From Sphagnum compactum (Eukaryota; Bryophyta; Sphagnopsida; Sphagnales): a DNA stretch of 64,000 nt. Made by a program: the position numbers and the translations under genes. How positions within the stretch are numbered: position 1 is the stretch's first letter; the number at the start of each line of letters is the position of its first letter. The stretch is taken from positions 12,276,001-12,340,000 of the forward strand of contig OZ234497.1 of assembly GCA_965153455.1 (NCBI GenBank). The letters are read 5' to 3'. The notes below the pieces were generated by a model. The model ran no database searches. It was not told the origin of the DNA and saw nothing but the letters and a program-made list of their open reading frames with translations. Below are positions 48,438 to 60,224 of the stretch, piece by piece.

Positions 48438-49397
48438 TGTAAGACAAACCGCCCAGCATCATAGATTTGCATCCAAGTATTCACAATCACTGAGACCATG
48501 AAGCTTCCCTTCAACAGAAGCAGATACAGCAACACTAGATGCTAGGTAGACACCACCATCCAGCTGCAGTACACGGACAATATTGAAAGTGTTTACTATG
48601 TTGCATAGAATCACTCACAATGTCTCTTCCTTTGCAAGAGCTGAATATATTGGCCAACATGTGACCCTAATCAACACAAGTAGCACACCAAGAACATTGT
48701 CAGCTATCACTTGTGTCAACAAAACTTTGCTACAATCATACCAACCAACCTCCACATTGCTTTGAGGGAATTGAGGAGCAGATATGTCAAGAAACAAGTC
48801 ATCCATGTGTTTGCCCAATAATCATAGGACACCAGACAGACAGACAAATCAAAGGCACACCCAAAACTGTGGACCTGTCATCCAGAGAAAAACTCGCTGC
48901 CTTGCACATTGTTCTTCAAATACAGTAAGATAACAGAGGAAGTCCCATGGTGCTCGCAGTTTGGGACAAGCACACCACGGTGAAGATTATTTTGGTGACT
49001 GATCTTGTTAAAGTAGCCTCCACTTCGCTGCACCTGTCTGAGAGGATAGTTTGAACAAAAGCTTCTGCGCAACCATGCTCACATACAGTATTTGAGGCAT
49101 ACACAAAACCCACTATGATCAATGTGGAGATTGCCAAACTCTTGATGAATATGCTTGTTGCATCACCACACCACAAGTGACGTAGCTTGAATTCTAAGTA
49201 GCTATCTCAGATTTAAACAACAAAAAGTACTTGTTCCAAAACTGGACTGACAGCCGCATTTTGTAAAATATGAGCAAAGCTATTGTTTACCATACATAGT
49301 ATGAGTCAGTGCAGGTGGAGGAGCCAGCAGCAAGAAAAAAGGGAACAATCTAAACTGGCACAGGATGAAAGTACAACATGAACACAATTGATGGCCC
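48438..49397. other. intergenic, no gene
   Basis: Moderate-GC sequence with only short chance frames on both strands. Confidence 0.4.
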
Positions 49398-49802
49398 AAC
49401 AAACAAACCCTAAACTAGATAGTTCTGAACACTTCTTGGTATAGCCTTGTGCCCATACAAGATCTTAAGCCCAATTCAAACAGAACTTGAGTGTAAGGCC
49501 TTGTGAAGGCCTTCTCAATCACAAACAAACCTGATTGCTGGGCCCACAAACAAACACTGCACTAGATAGTTCTCAACACTGCTTGGCATAGCCTCATAGC
49601 CATACAAGATCTTAACCCCAATTCAAACAGACCTTGAGCTAAGCCCTTGTGAAGGCATTCTCAGTCACAAACAAACCCTGAACTAGATAGTTCTCAACAC
49701 TGCTTGGTGTAGTCTTGCAAACATACAAGATTTTAACCCCAATTCAAACAGAACTTGAGCTAAGGCCTTGTGAAGGTTTTCTTAATCACAAACAAATCTG
49801 CA
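49398..49802 (+). repeat. three tandem copies of a 120-147-bp unit
   Basis: Units start at about 49398, 49545 and 49666. Shared phrases in order: ACAAACAAAC, CTAGATAGTTCT(C/G)AACAC, CTTGG, CATACAAGAT, CCCAATTCAAACAGA, CTTGAG and CTTGTGAAGG. The first unit has an extra 25 bp or so at its end (CCTGATTGCTGGGCC). It lies about 370 bp beyond the Rab stop codon. Confidence 0.8.
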
Positions 49803-50173
49803 TCTGAAAGCTCATGGGAAGAAGTAGGTTCTGAAGACTCTGTATCTGGCAAAATGAATGACCCAACAAAAACATCAACCCAATGAGCAAAAACATTCAT
49901 CCATAGACCACTGATTCATAGATCATGTGCAGATTTGTTTATTCTACCGAGGAGCAGTGAATACAATAAAATTTGGTGGCAGTTAATTCAACAAAAGCTA
50001 CTCTGCAAAGAAAAATTGCAGTTTTCCCCTATGTGAAAACATCCTTCAGATACCTACAGGCCACAACAGAGCAAAGATGTACTTTGTCCAGATGTCTCTC
50101 TTGACCAACATCTGCAAAAAGGTAAACATTCAATGCTGATTGACACAAATAGATGGTCATGTCTATGAAATCA

Positions 50174-51407
50174 TCATGCAGTGCAGCAACCTTTTGTGGT
50201 ACTGTTAACTACCTCATTGCCATGCTCAGGCAGGCTGATCTTTGTGCCCGGCAGCAATGCAGACTTCCCATTCACTAAGCTTTCATCAGCAATGAGTGAT
50301 TTTTTACTGACCAATCTGTAAACTTCTGACAACACACTTAAAAAGGCAGACTCAACATTTGTGGAATCCAGAGCTGAAGTTTCAAGAAAAAACAATCCAT
50401 GTTTCTCTGCAAATTCCTTTGCTTCTTCTGTTGGAACCTGGCGTAAACTACCAAGATCTGACTTGTTTCCAAGCAGCATAATAGTAATGTTGGTGTCAGA
50501 ATGTGATTTCAACTCCTCAAGCCACCTTTGAGTATGTTCAAATGAAACTCGTTTGGTGATGTCATATACCAGCATGGCACCCACAGCACCTCTGTAATAT
50601 GCCGCTGTGACAGCCCTGTACCTATAGCAAATACACAAAGAACTGAAAAACAGTCATGAAAAGTCCTTCACTAGTAGCTGACATACAAAATACTTGGAGC
50701 AACAGAGAGCATATTCAATCTTATAAAGCAACAGCACTGCATCATGATCAAACCAATCAATGGAAGTAAACCCATCTGCTGCTTGACAGTACTTAACCTT
50801 GCAGACACACAAAAGCTTAGCTCTTGACCATAAAAGAAGTCAATCTTAGTATAAAATCTGACAGACAGTCCACCAGTAATGCAGACTTATAAAATTGAGT
50901 TTTGGGTGTGATATTATTAACAATGGACTACTGCTGCACATGTAGCTTATGGTTTTTCTTCTTCCTTGGGAAGAAGAAAAACCATAAGCTACATGTGCAG
51001 CAGCCGTCTCCTCATTCTACAACAACGCTAACTCTTTTCAAGCCTTTCTTCAGACCTCACTGATTCTAACTAATAGGTGAATGAGGATGTCTAGCATCAC
51101 AGCAACATGGCAAACTGCTATCAGGATGCGACTGCTAGACTGGTATAGATGGATGCCAGCCTCTGCTTGAGTGTACACACCTTTCTTGACCAGCAGTGTC
51201 CCAGATCTGAGCTTTGATGGTCTTGTGATCAACAGTGACTGTTCGGGTCTGGAATTCCACTCCTATCGTTGCTCTGGACTCCAAGGAGAACTCATTTCTT
51301 GAAAACCTAGCCAGCAGCTGCGACTTCCCCACCGCGGAATCTCCGATAAGCACAATCTTGAAGACATAGTCTATAGTATTCTCGTACTCGCCATACCCGG
51401 CCATCAT
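50174..51407 (-). CDS. RabA-type (Rab11) small GTPase, RABA4-like (224 aa, two exons)
   Basis: A GTP/GDP switch for trans-Golgi and recycling-endosome traffic to the plasma membrane and cell wall. Exons 51181-51407 and 50174-50621 join across a 559-nt GT-AG intron that splits the Arg codon in WDTAGQER, the usual RabA intron site. Motifs: P-loop GDSAVGKS (22-29), switch I with RATIGVEF (45-52), WDTAGQE (69-75), NKSD (128-131), ETSAL (156-160). The tail ends KGCCTA with a double Cys at 221-222 for geranylgeranylation. [14 protein letters not shown] and [17 protein letters not shown] resemble RABA4 rather than RABA1, A2 or A6; the subgroup call is less sure than RabA. Two Met codons start the frame (51407 and 51404); either could be used. 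Length fits the family. The intron carries a perfect fold-back (50931-51003). Confidence 0.95.
50931..51003. repeat. perfect 35-bp inverted repeat in the Rab intron
   Basis: Arms 50931-50965 (starting CTGCTGCACATGTAGCTTAT) and 50969-51003 are exact reverse complements, separated by only three bases (TTG). Flanking bases do not pair. In the transcript this would form a fully paired 35-bp stem with a three-base loop. Confidence 0.95.
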
Positions 51408-52608
51408 CGCTGACGAATCGTCGATCGATCGATCTCAAAAGCAAAACTCCTCAATTTTTGCAAAAGTGTTGAACCAATCCTAAAGAGCCTCAAAAATACT
51501 TTTGTCCTCTTGAGGCTAGGCTCCTCTCCCCCACCTTGTCAAACCTCTGAGCGCAAATCTAACTCAGATACTTGCCTGAAAAGTCCGAGTCATTTTCTCC
51601 CCGTCAGGTCAATGCACCAGAAAATGCACACTTTCCGCATACAGAAGTGAAGAAGACAAAATCTGAAAGAAAGGACCAAAATCAGGGAAAGATGTCTGTC
51701 TCCAGATCGAGGCCAAAAGTGCTTCTGAGAAAAGAACCAGAACTTTTTTAAAAACTCAAAAACACCTGTGCCCTCCTCCTCTTGCCACAGCGGAGAAAAA
51801 CAGAAGCCGCAGAAGAGAAAGCGCTTTTGTCAGAACAAACGTCAGAAACGATCAATACAAAACAGTCCGAGCCCTCAAGTAGAGAGCCAAACAACCAAGA
51901 AATCGCCGATGCTGCTGCCACTTCTTCTTCTTCTTAAATGCAATAGCAGATCACTTGCCATCCATCACCTGCTAATGAAAATTCTGAACAAGCGTCGTCG
52001 TGATGATGAAGCGGAAATAACTGAAAAAAAACAAACACACACACAGAGCACAACACACAAAACAACAACCCCCTTTTCTTTTGACTCCTTTCTTTTTTGG
52101 CAGATCGCGTCTGTAGCAGATCGGCAATGAACAACGGAACTGAAGAAGATGATGATTGCCACAAGCCGTCAAGAAGTTGTTCACACATTCAACAAAAGAA
52201 TGAAAAGCTGGAAACACTGGAAAGAATCATGTCAGGCAAACAGGCAGCCATAGCCATGGCCGCAAGCTTCTTCGTTTGGGCACCTTTGTTTGGGTCTTTT
52301 CTTGGTTGTGTGTGACCTAACTTGACCAGGGTTTCCTTCATGTGTCTGACCACGTGACCAGGGTTTTCTTTCATTTCTTTTTGTTTCCAATTTTGTGATA
52401 TAAATTTTTTTTGATGATTTTTATTTTTTTTAAAAGGAAAAATTAGTCAAACTTGCACTAGAAAAACAAAAAAAATTCAAAATATCTCCAATTTTTCTTT
52501 CAAAAAAGTCACAAAATTTGTTGGAAAAAAATAAAATCATTGCCCATAACTATTATTATTTTGTGATAATGCCAATTCTCACCATGCCTCGCATTTCAGT
52601 GCACAATA
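51408..52608. other. 5' flank of the Rab gene
   Basis: Purine/pyrimidine-biased leader-like sequence: TCGATCGATCGATC at 51420-51433, a CTTCTTCTTCTTCTT tract near 51920, and an AC-rich stretch near 52033. From about 52380 it becomes AT-rich. Probably the minus-strand 5' UTR and promoter of the Rab gene. Open frames on both strands in 51768-52315 overlap each other and have low-complexity products. Confidence 0.45.
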
Positions 52609-53660
52609 TTGGGTTTGGACAAAAGTTATTCATTACGCAAGTCATTGTTTGAGAACTTGTTGCCATTCTTGTGTGAGAAGTTTGTCCTCCTTGGTGTTTC
52701 CTTACTCACCATGGCACCGCAAGAACCTAAGGTTGGAAAAATGAGGAAAGGGAAGATTTTTGTGATCGAAGAAGAGAAAGATCTTTGTAAATTTATGCTT
52801 CATGTCTCCCAAGATTCAATTACTTTGAAATGGACAAAAAAGGTTAAGCATTTTAGGAGCACATTGCTCTTGATTACAACATAAACCAAATTGTTGCTTG
52901 TGAAAAGCATATGACTAGAGGCTTCTTAAACAAAATGGGGCTTGAATATCATGTTGTTCTTGCTTTGAATGAGAGTGGTAATTCTAGTGAACATGTTCTT
53001 TGCAAAATCTTATTATTATACAAGTCCAACCAATCAAAGAATGCATTTTTTGTCTTCATTCATTGTGGGTTGCTCCTCAAAAATATACTTTTATGGGTAT
53101 AAATAAAAGAGAAGGAGAAAATTCATATCCATAAAGAGGTGATTGCCTTCATGATGTGGAGAATGCACATGAATTTGTTTAAAAATAATCATAGGTAGAA
53201 GGTGTAATTATCAATGGGGTTTGAAATGGAACTTGAAGCATCCTCGAGGTTTTTGTGTGACAAAGGATTACCAAAAGGTCACAAAGATGAGGAAGTGCAC
53301 AAGTAAATGCTAGAAAAGACGACTATCAACATGACAATTGTTGACTAAAAAAAGGTGTTAATTTTGGAGGAACAAAATGGTCTAGCATTTTTTACAATTT
53401 ACAACGATCCAATGTCCAATAATGAAGCCCAGGAGTATTTGGCCCTTCAATGTCAAGAAGAATTGGTGAAGTTAAAACATTGGCTTCAACCTTTGCCCTT
53501 CTTGTTTGCAAATGCAATTCCCTTAATGCACAATATGTCAAACTCGCTAGACACCAATGATGTCAAATTTGAAAACTCCACCTTGATTTTGGCTTTTATG
53601 ACTATAGAATCTCCTCCTTCAACTTCATTGTGTGCAAATTTTGCATGTAGAAAGTTTTAA
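52609..53660 (+). pseudogene. decayed NAM-associated/Myb-like transposon protein
   Basis: Broken plus-strand frames follow the order of the plant Myb/SANT plus NAM-associated C-terminal proteins found with PIF/Harbinger elements. MRKGKIFVIEEEKDLCKFML and HVSQDSITL (about 52740-52830) correspond to the SANT-like helix with its HVSQDPI signature. GLEYHVVLALNESGNSSEHV and LYKSNQSKNAFFVFIHCGLL (about 52938-53080) correspond to the second helical block. A downstream ILEEQNGLAFFTIYNDPM with NEAQEYLALQCQEELVKLK (53358-53480) matches the C-terminal coiled coil. Stops and frameshifts between blocks make it non-functional. Link to Harbinger is from family knowledge. Confidence 0.55.
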
Positions 53661-54621
53661 AGACATTGTGAGCTTTTGAATCTTTGCCCATCTACAATTT
53701 TCATTTTTTTCCTCATGAATTGTTCTTGAATTTTGAGAGTGTGTGCTCTTGAAATTTTACTCATGCATCTTCTTGAAATTTTGTTCATGGATCACTCTTA
53801 AATTTTTGCTCCTATTTGTTCATGAAATTTTGCTTCTTCAATTTTTTGGTTATGTTTGCTTAATTGTTTTGAAATTTTTTATGCTCATTTAGTGGTCACA
53901 AAAAGATCATGATTGCAAGCTCCAATGGGTGTTCGGAAATATGCAAAGTTTCATAGCCATGGCAAATTTGAAAGGCACAAAAGTTTTTCAATGGTGATTG
54001 AAGTTTTAAAGGGCAACAATGTCTATTGTCATACGCTTGTTGATAAATGTTTTTTGCAAAATAACATTTTGCATACGAGGGGCAATCCAAAAGGTTTGAA
54101 AATTAATGAATAGAGATCATATGTAAAGTATTTAGTGGAGATGTTTTTAAAAGGTGAACACAAGACATTTATCATTATTGTGTTTTAGGAATTTTTATTT
54201 GTAGCCAAAGTGGTGATCATCGACAAGATGTAAAAGTTGTTGCAATCATCCCTCCACATGTTTAGCCAAATTTGGACATAAATAAATAATAAAATAGAAT
54301 ATTTAATAATCCCTGTATAATTCTAGCTACACAATGACAACAAAATGTACAAATTTAGCAAATTTGAATTTTTCCCCCTTCACTTTTGGTGATTGAAAAC
54401 TTTCAAAATAACTCTATTTTCAATATATATATCATTTTTTGGTGAAAAAATTTTGATAAAAAAAATGAAAATGGGAAAATATAAGGTTTGATTCCCTCTA
54501 CCCACCTCTCCAAAAAATAAAATAAAAATTCACATGTTAATATAATAAAATCAATTGCAATTATTTTCTATTTGATTATTATTTCATCCAAAACTCCTTA
54601 TTATGTTCCTTATTATGAAGT
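53661..54621. other. AT-rich intergenic region
   Basis: A short imperfect repeat of TTGAAATTTTGCTCATG-like phrases occurs at about 53720-53850. A 66-codon frame at 53913-54113 has no recognisable domain. Otherwise AT-rich. Confidence 0.4.
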
Positions 54622-54703
54622 TAGGGAAAACAAGATTTGAACCCATGACCTCGAAAGTTATGGACCTTATGAGCTACCAGATTGCTCTACATTGTGTTAT
54701 GAA
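54622..54703 (-). pseudogene. tRNA-Met(CAT)-like fossil or tRNA-derived SINE head
   Basis: On the minus strand the sequence contains GTAGAGC (end of a D-arm), an anticodon loop CTCATAA, and a T-arm-like GGTCATGGGTTCAAATC, ending TTTTCCCTA. The CAT anticodon and B-box GGGTTCAAATC are clear. The 5' acceptor strand and D-arm start do not pair properly, so a functional tRNA is unlikely. Confidence 0.5.
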
Positions 54704-54949
54704 ATAATCATATATTATTGATTGACCAAACAAGTATTTCATCCTTAAACCTTCTTGCATAAAAATCTCCCCCCTTCCTAGAGTTGTGGAACAACCTTGA
54801 TATTCAAATTAATGTCCTATTGTGGAATGGACTCGTAGGTCCTATTCCACCTTGGAATGAGTTTAGCCATTTTCTCCCAAGTTGTTATTGGAGCACATTA
54901 ATAAAATTGAATGTCTACATCAGTTGGATGTGTGTCATCCTCTTTTGTT
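54704..54949. other. intergenic, no gene
   Basis: AT-rich sequence entering the T-rich tract. No feature. Confidence 0.35.
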
Positions 54950-55830
54950 TACTGCTATTGTTATTATTATTATTTCTTCTTTTTTGTTTGTGCTATAAAT
55001 TTTTGTTCTTATCATTTTTTTCTTTCATTTTTGTTGCTACTTTAGTTTCCATCTTTTGTTTCTTTGTTTTCTTTTATTGTTACAACTTCTTCATCATTTC
55101 CTTTTTTTTCTATTTTCCTTCTCCCTCTTTAAGCATTTTCTTTTTTTTATCACATCATTGCACTTGCTACCATTTCTTGTTGCATCATCATTGGTTATAC
55201 ACACGCAAGGTATGCCTTTATCTTTTTCCTTGTCTTTTTTTTGTTTTGGTTTGAAAGTAGAAACAAAAAGGAAAAGTAAGAAGAAGAAAGAAAAGAAGAA
55301 AAAATAATAAAAGAGAAGGAAATGGAAAATTAAAAAATAAAGAAGATGAAAAGAAAAAAAATAGAAGACAAATATTTTATTTATTTTTCTCTTGTTTTTC
55401 TAGTTTTTTTTACTTTTAAAATTATAGAAGAAGAAGTTTGTTTTCTTTTCCTTTTATTTTTTTTGCTTGAAGATTTTTTTCTTGTTATTGTTAATTCAAG
55501 AAACCAAATTCTAGGCTTTGTTTCCTTTTCATTGCTTTGTTTTCCTTTTTTTTTGTTTCTTTAAGAATAAAAATATTTTGGGGGTTTTTTTGCCCTATTT
55601 TTTCCAGTTTTTCTATTTTCTAAATGCTAGAAGAATTTTTCTCCTTTTACTATGTTTGTCCTCAATATTTTTTTTGTTTTCCCCCTATTTTCCATTCCTT
55701 TTGGTCTTCAAAATTTCAAAAGATGAAGTTTGTTTTTCTATTTCCTTTATTTCTTATTTTCAATTTTTTTTCCAATTAAAAAATAAATTCAATAGACTAT
55801 ATATGTTCATACCCATGTAATTTTTTGGGG
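54950..55830 (+). repeat. T-rich low-complexity tract with a purine insert
   Basis: About 0.9 kb dominated by TTTTCTT, TTATTATT and similar pyrimidine words, interrupted at about 55255-55370 by a purine-rich block (AAGAAGAAAGAAAAG). The hydrophobic Phe/Leu frames here are products of composition. Confidence 0.6.
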
Positions 55831-56929
55831 TTTGTTTTATATTTTTCAAATTTTCATATTAATGTGTATCATGTGTTTGATGCAAACTTTGAATAATTAT
55901 GAAATACCAAGTTGTAACCAATGCCATTGCAACTCCAATTGTATCATTATCAACTTTACATTCATCAACATGCTATTAAGGTGGTTACAACAACAAGAAC
56001 TTATTGATGAACACATGACATTGTAATTAATGAAAATAGGTTTAGAAAGGTGTCTTTTGAGGTTAAAAAGTAGCATGCATATCTTATTTAAGTTTTTTTA
56101 ACATAAACAATGGCATGGAGTTTATGTTTTCCATTTTTTGAACATTTTAAAAAGTTTTGATAAATGTGATATTTGCATCAATACATACAAGTTTTGTCTC
56201 ATTGCAATTGTAACCTCATTTTTATATTATGTTTACCTGCTTTGAATGCGAGCATTGCATTATTACTTTGTTGAATTTTTTTCTAAAAATACAAGTTTGA
56301 AACATATTGGAATGTTGCATTATTGCATTACAAGAACTTCAAAAACATAAAGTTCAATGTGAAATACTTGCATAAGGGTCACAAAATAAACATTTAGTTT
56401 TGTTTGAATGATTTTGCAATACCCAAACGTTGGGCATAAATATGCATGCTCAATGAAAAAAATGATGACGATAAAAAATTAAAAAAGAAATAAACTAATT
56501 GTGATAAATAATAGAAGAAAATAATTAGAAAAAGAAAAAAATAAAAAAATTAAAGGAGAAAAAAGTTTTTAAAATTAAAAAAAGGCATAGAAAAATAAAT
56601 TTAAAAAAATTCCAAAGAAAAAAAAATGCTTGCCTTTTGGTCACAAAATATGTATTAATTATTTAGGTGTATTATATTTGACATGACATTGTTTTCATAT
56701 GTGGGTATCGTATTTTGTGATTGGATTTTCAACTATTTTAATTTTAACAATGCCTACCAAAATATGTAATATTTATGTGTGGGTCACAAAAGTTGATCGA
56801 ATGTGCAATACCCGCATTCAAGGTTACTGTTTATTGACATCAAGGGGTCAAATATGATTAAAATGGTTGTTAGTTCATTTAATGCAATACTTTCATATTT
56901 TGTATATCATACATCAACAAACATTAACA
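55831..56929. other. AT-rich intergenic region with A-rich tract
   Basis: Contains a strongly A-rich stretch at about 56455-56630. No coding or structural feature seen. Confidence 0.4.
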
Positions 56930-57075
56930 TTGCATAAATGATAAGTAGGTAAGTGAGTGGGGGTGGGTAGGTAAATAAATAAGTATGTAGATAGGTTGGT
57001 GGCTAAGCAGGCAGGTATGTACACAAATAGAAAACAAGTTAGGTCGAATAATGTAATTATGTCAATAAGATGGTA
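56930..57075 (-). repeat. dispersed CCTA-rich repeat, copy E (inverted)
   Basis: The plus strand shows AGTAGGTAAGTGAGTG, GGGTAGGTAAATAAAT, GATAGGTTGGTGGCTAAGC and CAATAAGATGGTAGGTCAATAG, which is the reverse complement of the TTAGCCACCAA, CTACCTACC landmarks in copies A-D. Confidence 0.4.
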
Positions 57076-57178
57076 GGTCAATAGGGTAACCAAATTTTTT
57101 GTTAAAATATATTGTTGAAAAAGTGGTCTTTAACTTTATATTTTAAGAAAATATAATATTTTTTTTAAAAGATGAAAA

Positions 57179-57715
57179 TTTAACCAAGAACAAATAGAGC
57201 TTTTGCCAATAAGTAAAAGTTTAGCCATGAAGAGATGGAAGTTTTGCCAAAAGGTATAGGTTTAGTTAGGAAGAATTAAAAGTTTTTCCAATTTGTAAAG
57301 GCTTAACCAAGAAGAGATAGAGGTTTTATTAAAAGGTAAAAGTTTAACCCAAAAAATATAAGGGTTTTGCCAAGAAATAGAAGTTTAGCTAGGAAGAGTT
57401 CAAAATATTTTCAAGTGGTACAAGTTTAGGCAAGAAAATATAAAGGCTTTGTTGAAAGGTAAAAATTTAGCTAAGAAAACGATTAAAGTTTTGCCAAGAG
57501 ATAAAAGTTTAATTAATAATAAATAAAACTTTTGTCAACATGTAATGGTTTAGCCATGAAAAGATGGAAGTTTTGTCAAGAGATATAAATTTAGCTAAGA
57601 AAAGTTAGAATTTTGTCCAAAAGATAGAAGTTTAGCTAAGAAAATATATAGGTTTTGTTAAAAAGTAAAGATTTTGCCAAAAGATAGACGTTTAATTAAA
57701 AAGATATAAAGATTT
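57179..57715 (+). repeat. 42-bp minisatellite, about 13 degenerate units
   Basis: Units on the consensus theme TTTAGCCAAGAA, GAGATAGAAG, TTTTGCCAA and GAGGTAAAAG, with a period close to 42 bp (clear starts at 57179, 57221, 57263). Units drift in sequence and length along the array. It is non-coding. Confidence 0.8.
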
Positions 57716-60224
57716 TAGGGAGCGAGAATGGTCAGTTTCGACATAATAGAGTATCAAACGTGTAACTGAGAATGAAAATTTTACAAAACGAAATAACCAG
57801 GACCCAAACTAGTTTCATCCTGTCTTTCCTTTTTCCTGAGCGCCTCCACTGCTGATACATATATTTTCACTGCTCCTACCCAGTGTTTTTTTTCTAGTGA
57901 ACTGGGGCAAAATTTCACCCTCGGCTGGTGAGGCACAACCACCACAAGAGGAGTTTATAGCTCCAAATCGCTGGACACTCTTATTGAATGAGGTTTAAGG
58001 TGCCAGGTTGCATCAAGTGACAAAGGAATTTTTGCCAGATTTTTACTGCATAAGACAGTTTTTCTGCTAGTTTTTTACAATTTTGATAGTTTTCTTAAAT
58101 CTTTTCGCCAATAAGGCTAAACCTTCGGTGGGATCATTGCCACTCATGCTAAATCTCTTGTGGGCTCCTACGTGTACAACTATTATAATTACTCTCGAAC
58201 CTTGTGCATTGAATGTTGAGTTTCAGCATTTCATACTGAGATTTAATAAAATTTCATTACTTTGCGGATACCACTGAAAGAGGGGATAGGGGGTGAAAGA
58301 CGGGGTGAAAGACAGGGTGAAGACAGTGTGACTTTCCAGATAACTCTATTTGTTCAAAGAAAACTTTATGACCAAACCTGTAGACTCTAGTTTTGGCATA
58401 TATTTTGTTTGGCTTTTTTTTCCAGCACCCTCACTATTAAGGCCAGCAAACTTTTATGCTTGGTTTGGTTGTGACTTAAGGCAGTAAGAAACATTTTATT
58501 GTCGATTATATAAAGTTTAATGTTTGGTGATGTGAGGTGATTTCACATTCAATAGCAAGAAGCATCTAATCAGAAATATGCTGAAATCCTAAATGGAGGG
58601 TCCTGTGCATGGTATTCCCTCTTTCTTTCTATGTCATAAACTACTATTCAAAGGTTCTTGACCTTCTTAGTCATCTTCCAAGCCTAACCCTCTCATCCAT
58701 CATTTTCTGTGTATAGATGATCCAAACAGGACATGAGATATGAGTTTTTTTGTCCGCGTTCTTTTTTCCTTAGTAGAAATCTTAATATTTTAGCTATATA
58801 AAAAAAACCTGTGTTTTCTTGCAATGTTTCAAACCCTAAACCCAAATGTGTCCCTTATTATGTCCTGTATGTTTGATGCTTTTGCATTGGGTAACTCCAT
58901 GTTTGGCAGAGGAGGTGGACTTTGTGTGAAAGTCTGCAAACACTTAACATCCTACCATGACCACTGTGGTTTGCAGAAGAGGTATCCAATTTTCATCTTC
59001 TGAGCCTGAAATTTTTGGGCCACTTTACAGTGTGGCACAGCTCCATTTAACCCAACTCATGGTGACTTCTTGAGTCAACTTGAGCCCATAATTAACTGTT
59101 GTAGGCCCCAAGACAAGGAGGGTAAAGCCAATGGGCCCATAAAAGGGACTCTTTCCTATTTACCCTCCTCTCCCTCCTTTCCTTTTGACATTCAAAGGAT
59201 GGTATGGATGCAACAGTGAAGACTAAATAAATCAATGATACACTCTTACAGAGGTTATACGTGTGTGAGGTGCTAGCAATGTTTGCCATTTCCATGAAAG
59301 CTTTTATATATACTCAATCAACACACCGCCATACAGCACAAGTTCATTTCTAACCATGCTTGGTGAAACTATGTACTTCCAAGCACTGGAATTAACTCAT
59401 GTCTTGACACACATGTTCCAAGGTTAGGTGCAACATCTTGCCAACTAACATGCGCATCCTACAGCATCTCTGAACATACCATACTCAATGATGTCAGTTC
59501 AACAACGCCATTACATCTCACAACAATTACAGGGACAAATACTATGGCATCTCACACCAGTAAAACATGCATCAAGAAAAATCAGTGCATTCACATGCCA
59601 AGATTTCAACACTGGTTTACAATCCATTAGGTGTGGTGATTATGACAACCTCAATATGGTCACAATTCCTCCCCACATTCTGCAGAACTCCAATTCTCCC
59701 TTCTGTGTACAAGGACTACATACTATTTTATGAAAAGAAATCCTGTGTAAAATGATCCCCATGTGGAAGAGTGATAAATACAACAAAACTTTCAGCCCTC
59801 CAATTTCAGAAAACATTCCACAGGGATCAAGATGGCTGGATTGACAAGCCCCCTTCCCCCAATAGCAAAATGTATTACAATGCTTGCAGAATTATTAACA
59901 CCTGCAAATGCATAGAGGGCTGAAACAAAGTTTACCCATTGTCCATTTGTAGGCAGACATCACCAAATGTACAAATTGAGATTGGCAGGCGAGCAAATTC
60001 TGGTGACAGGAGTCCATATTGAGCTTTGTTAGCTTAGTCTCAAGAATATAGCAATTTATCTACTACAAATGACCTGCCATCGGCAACAAATGCAGAATCA
60101 TATCCCTCAACTTGTGCTTTTGTGTTGAGGTCACTCTCCCATTCAATTCTCATTGGCACATTGTTCGTCTGTACAATGACGTGACAGCAGACAATATATG
60201 CCAATTGGAATTTCTTACATCTGT
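57716..60224. other. intergenic; distal part probably TSJT1 3' flank
   Basis: Mixed composition with no recognisable gene. A short GGGGTGAAAGAC duplication lies near 58283-58320. From about 59850 to 60224 the sequence may be the 3' UTR of the minus-strand gene that ends at 60225. Confidence 0.4.

Noticed and set aside
43429-51407. PRA1 and Rab genes as a functional gene pair
   Set aside because: PRA1 proteins do bind Rabs, but these genes are 6 kb apart, in convergent orientation, with repeat arrays between them. Proximity is probably chance.
54784-55820. Hydrophobic Phe/Leu-rich frames resembling membrane proteins
   Set aside because: They arise from a T-rich low-complexity tract; the apparent membrane segments are a composition effect.
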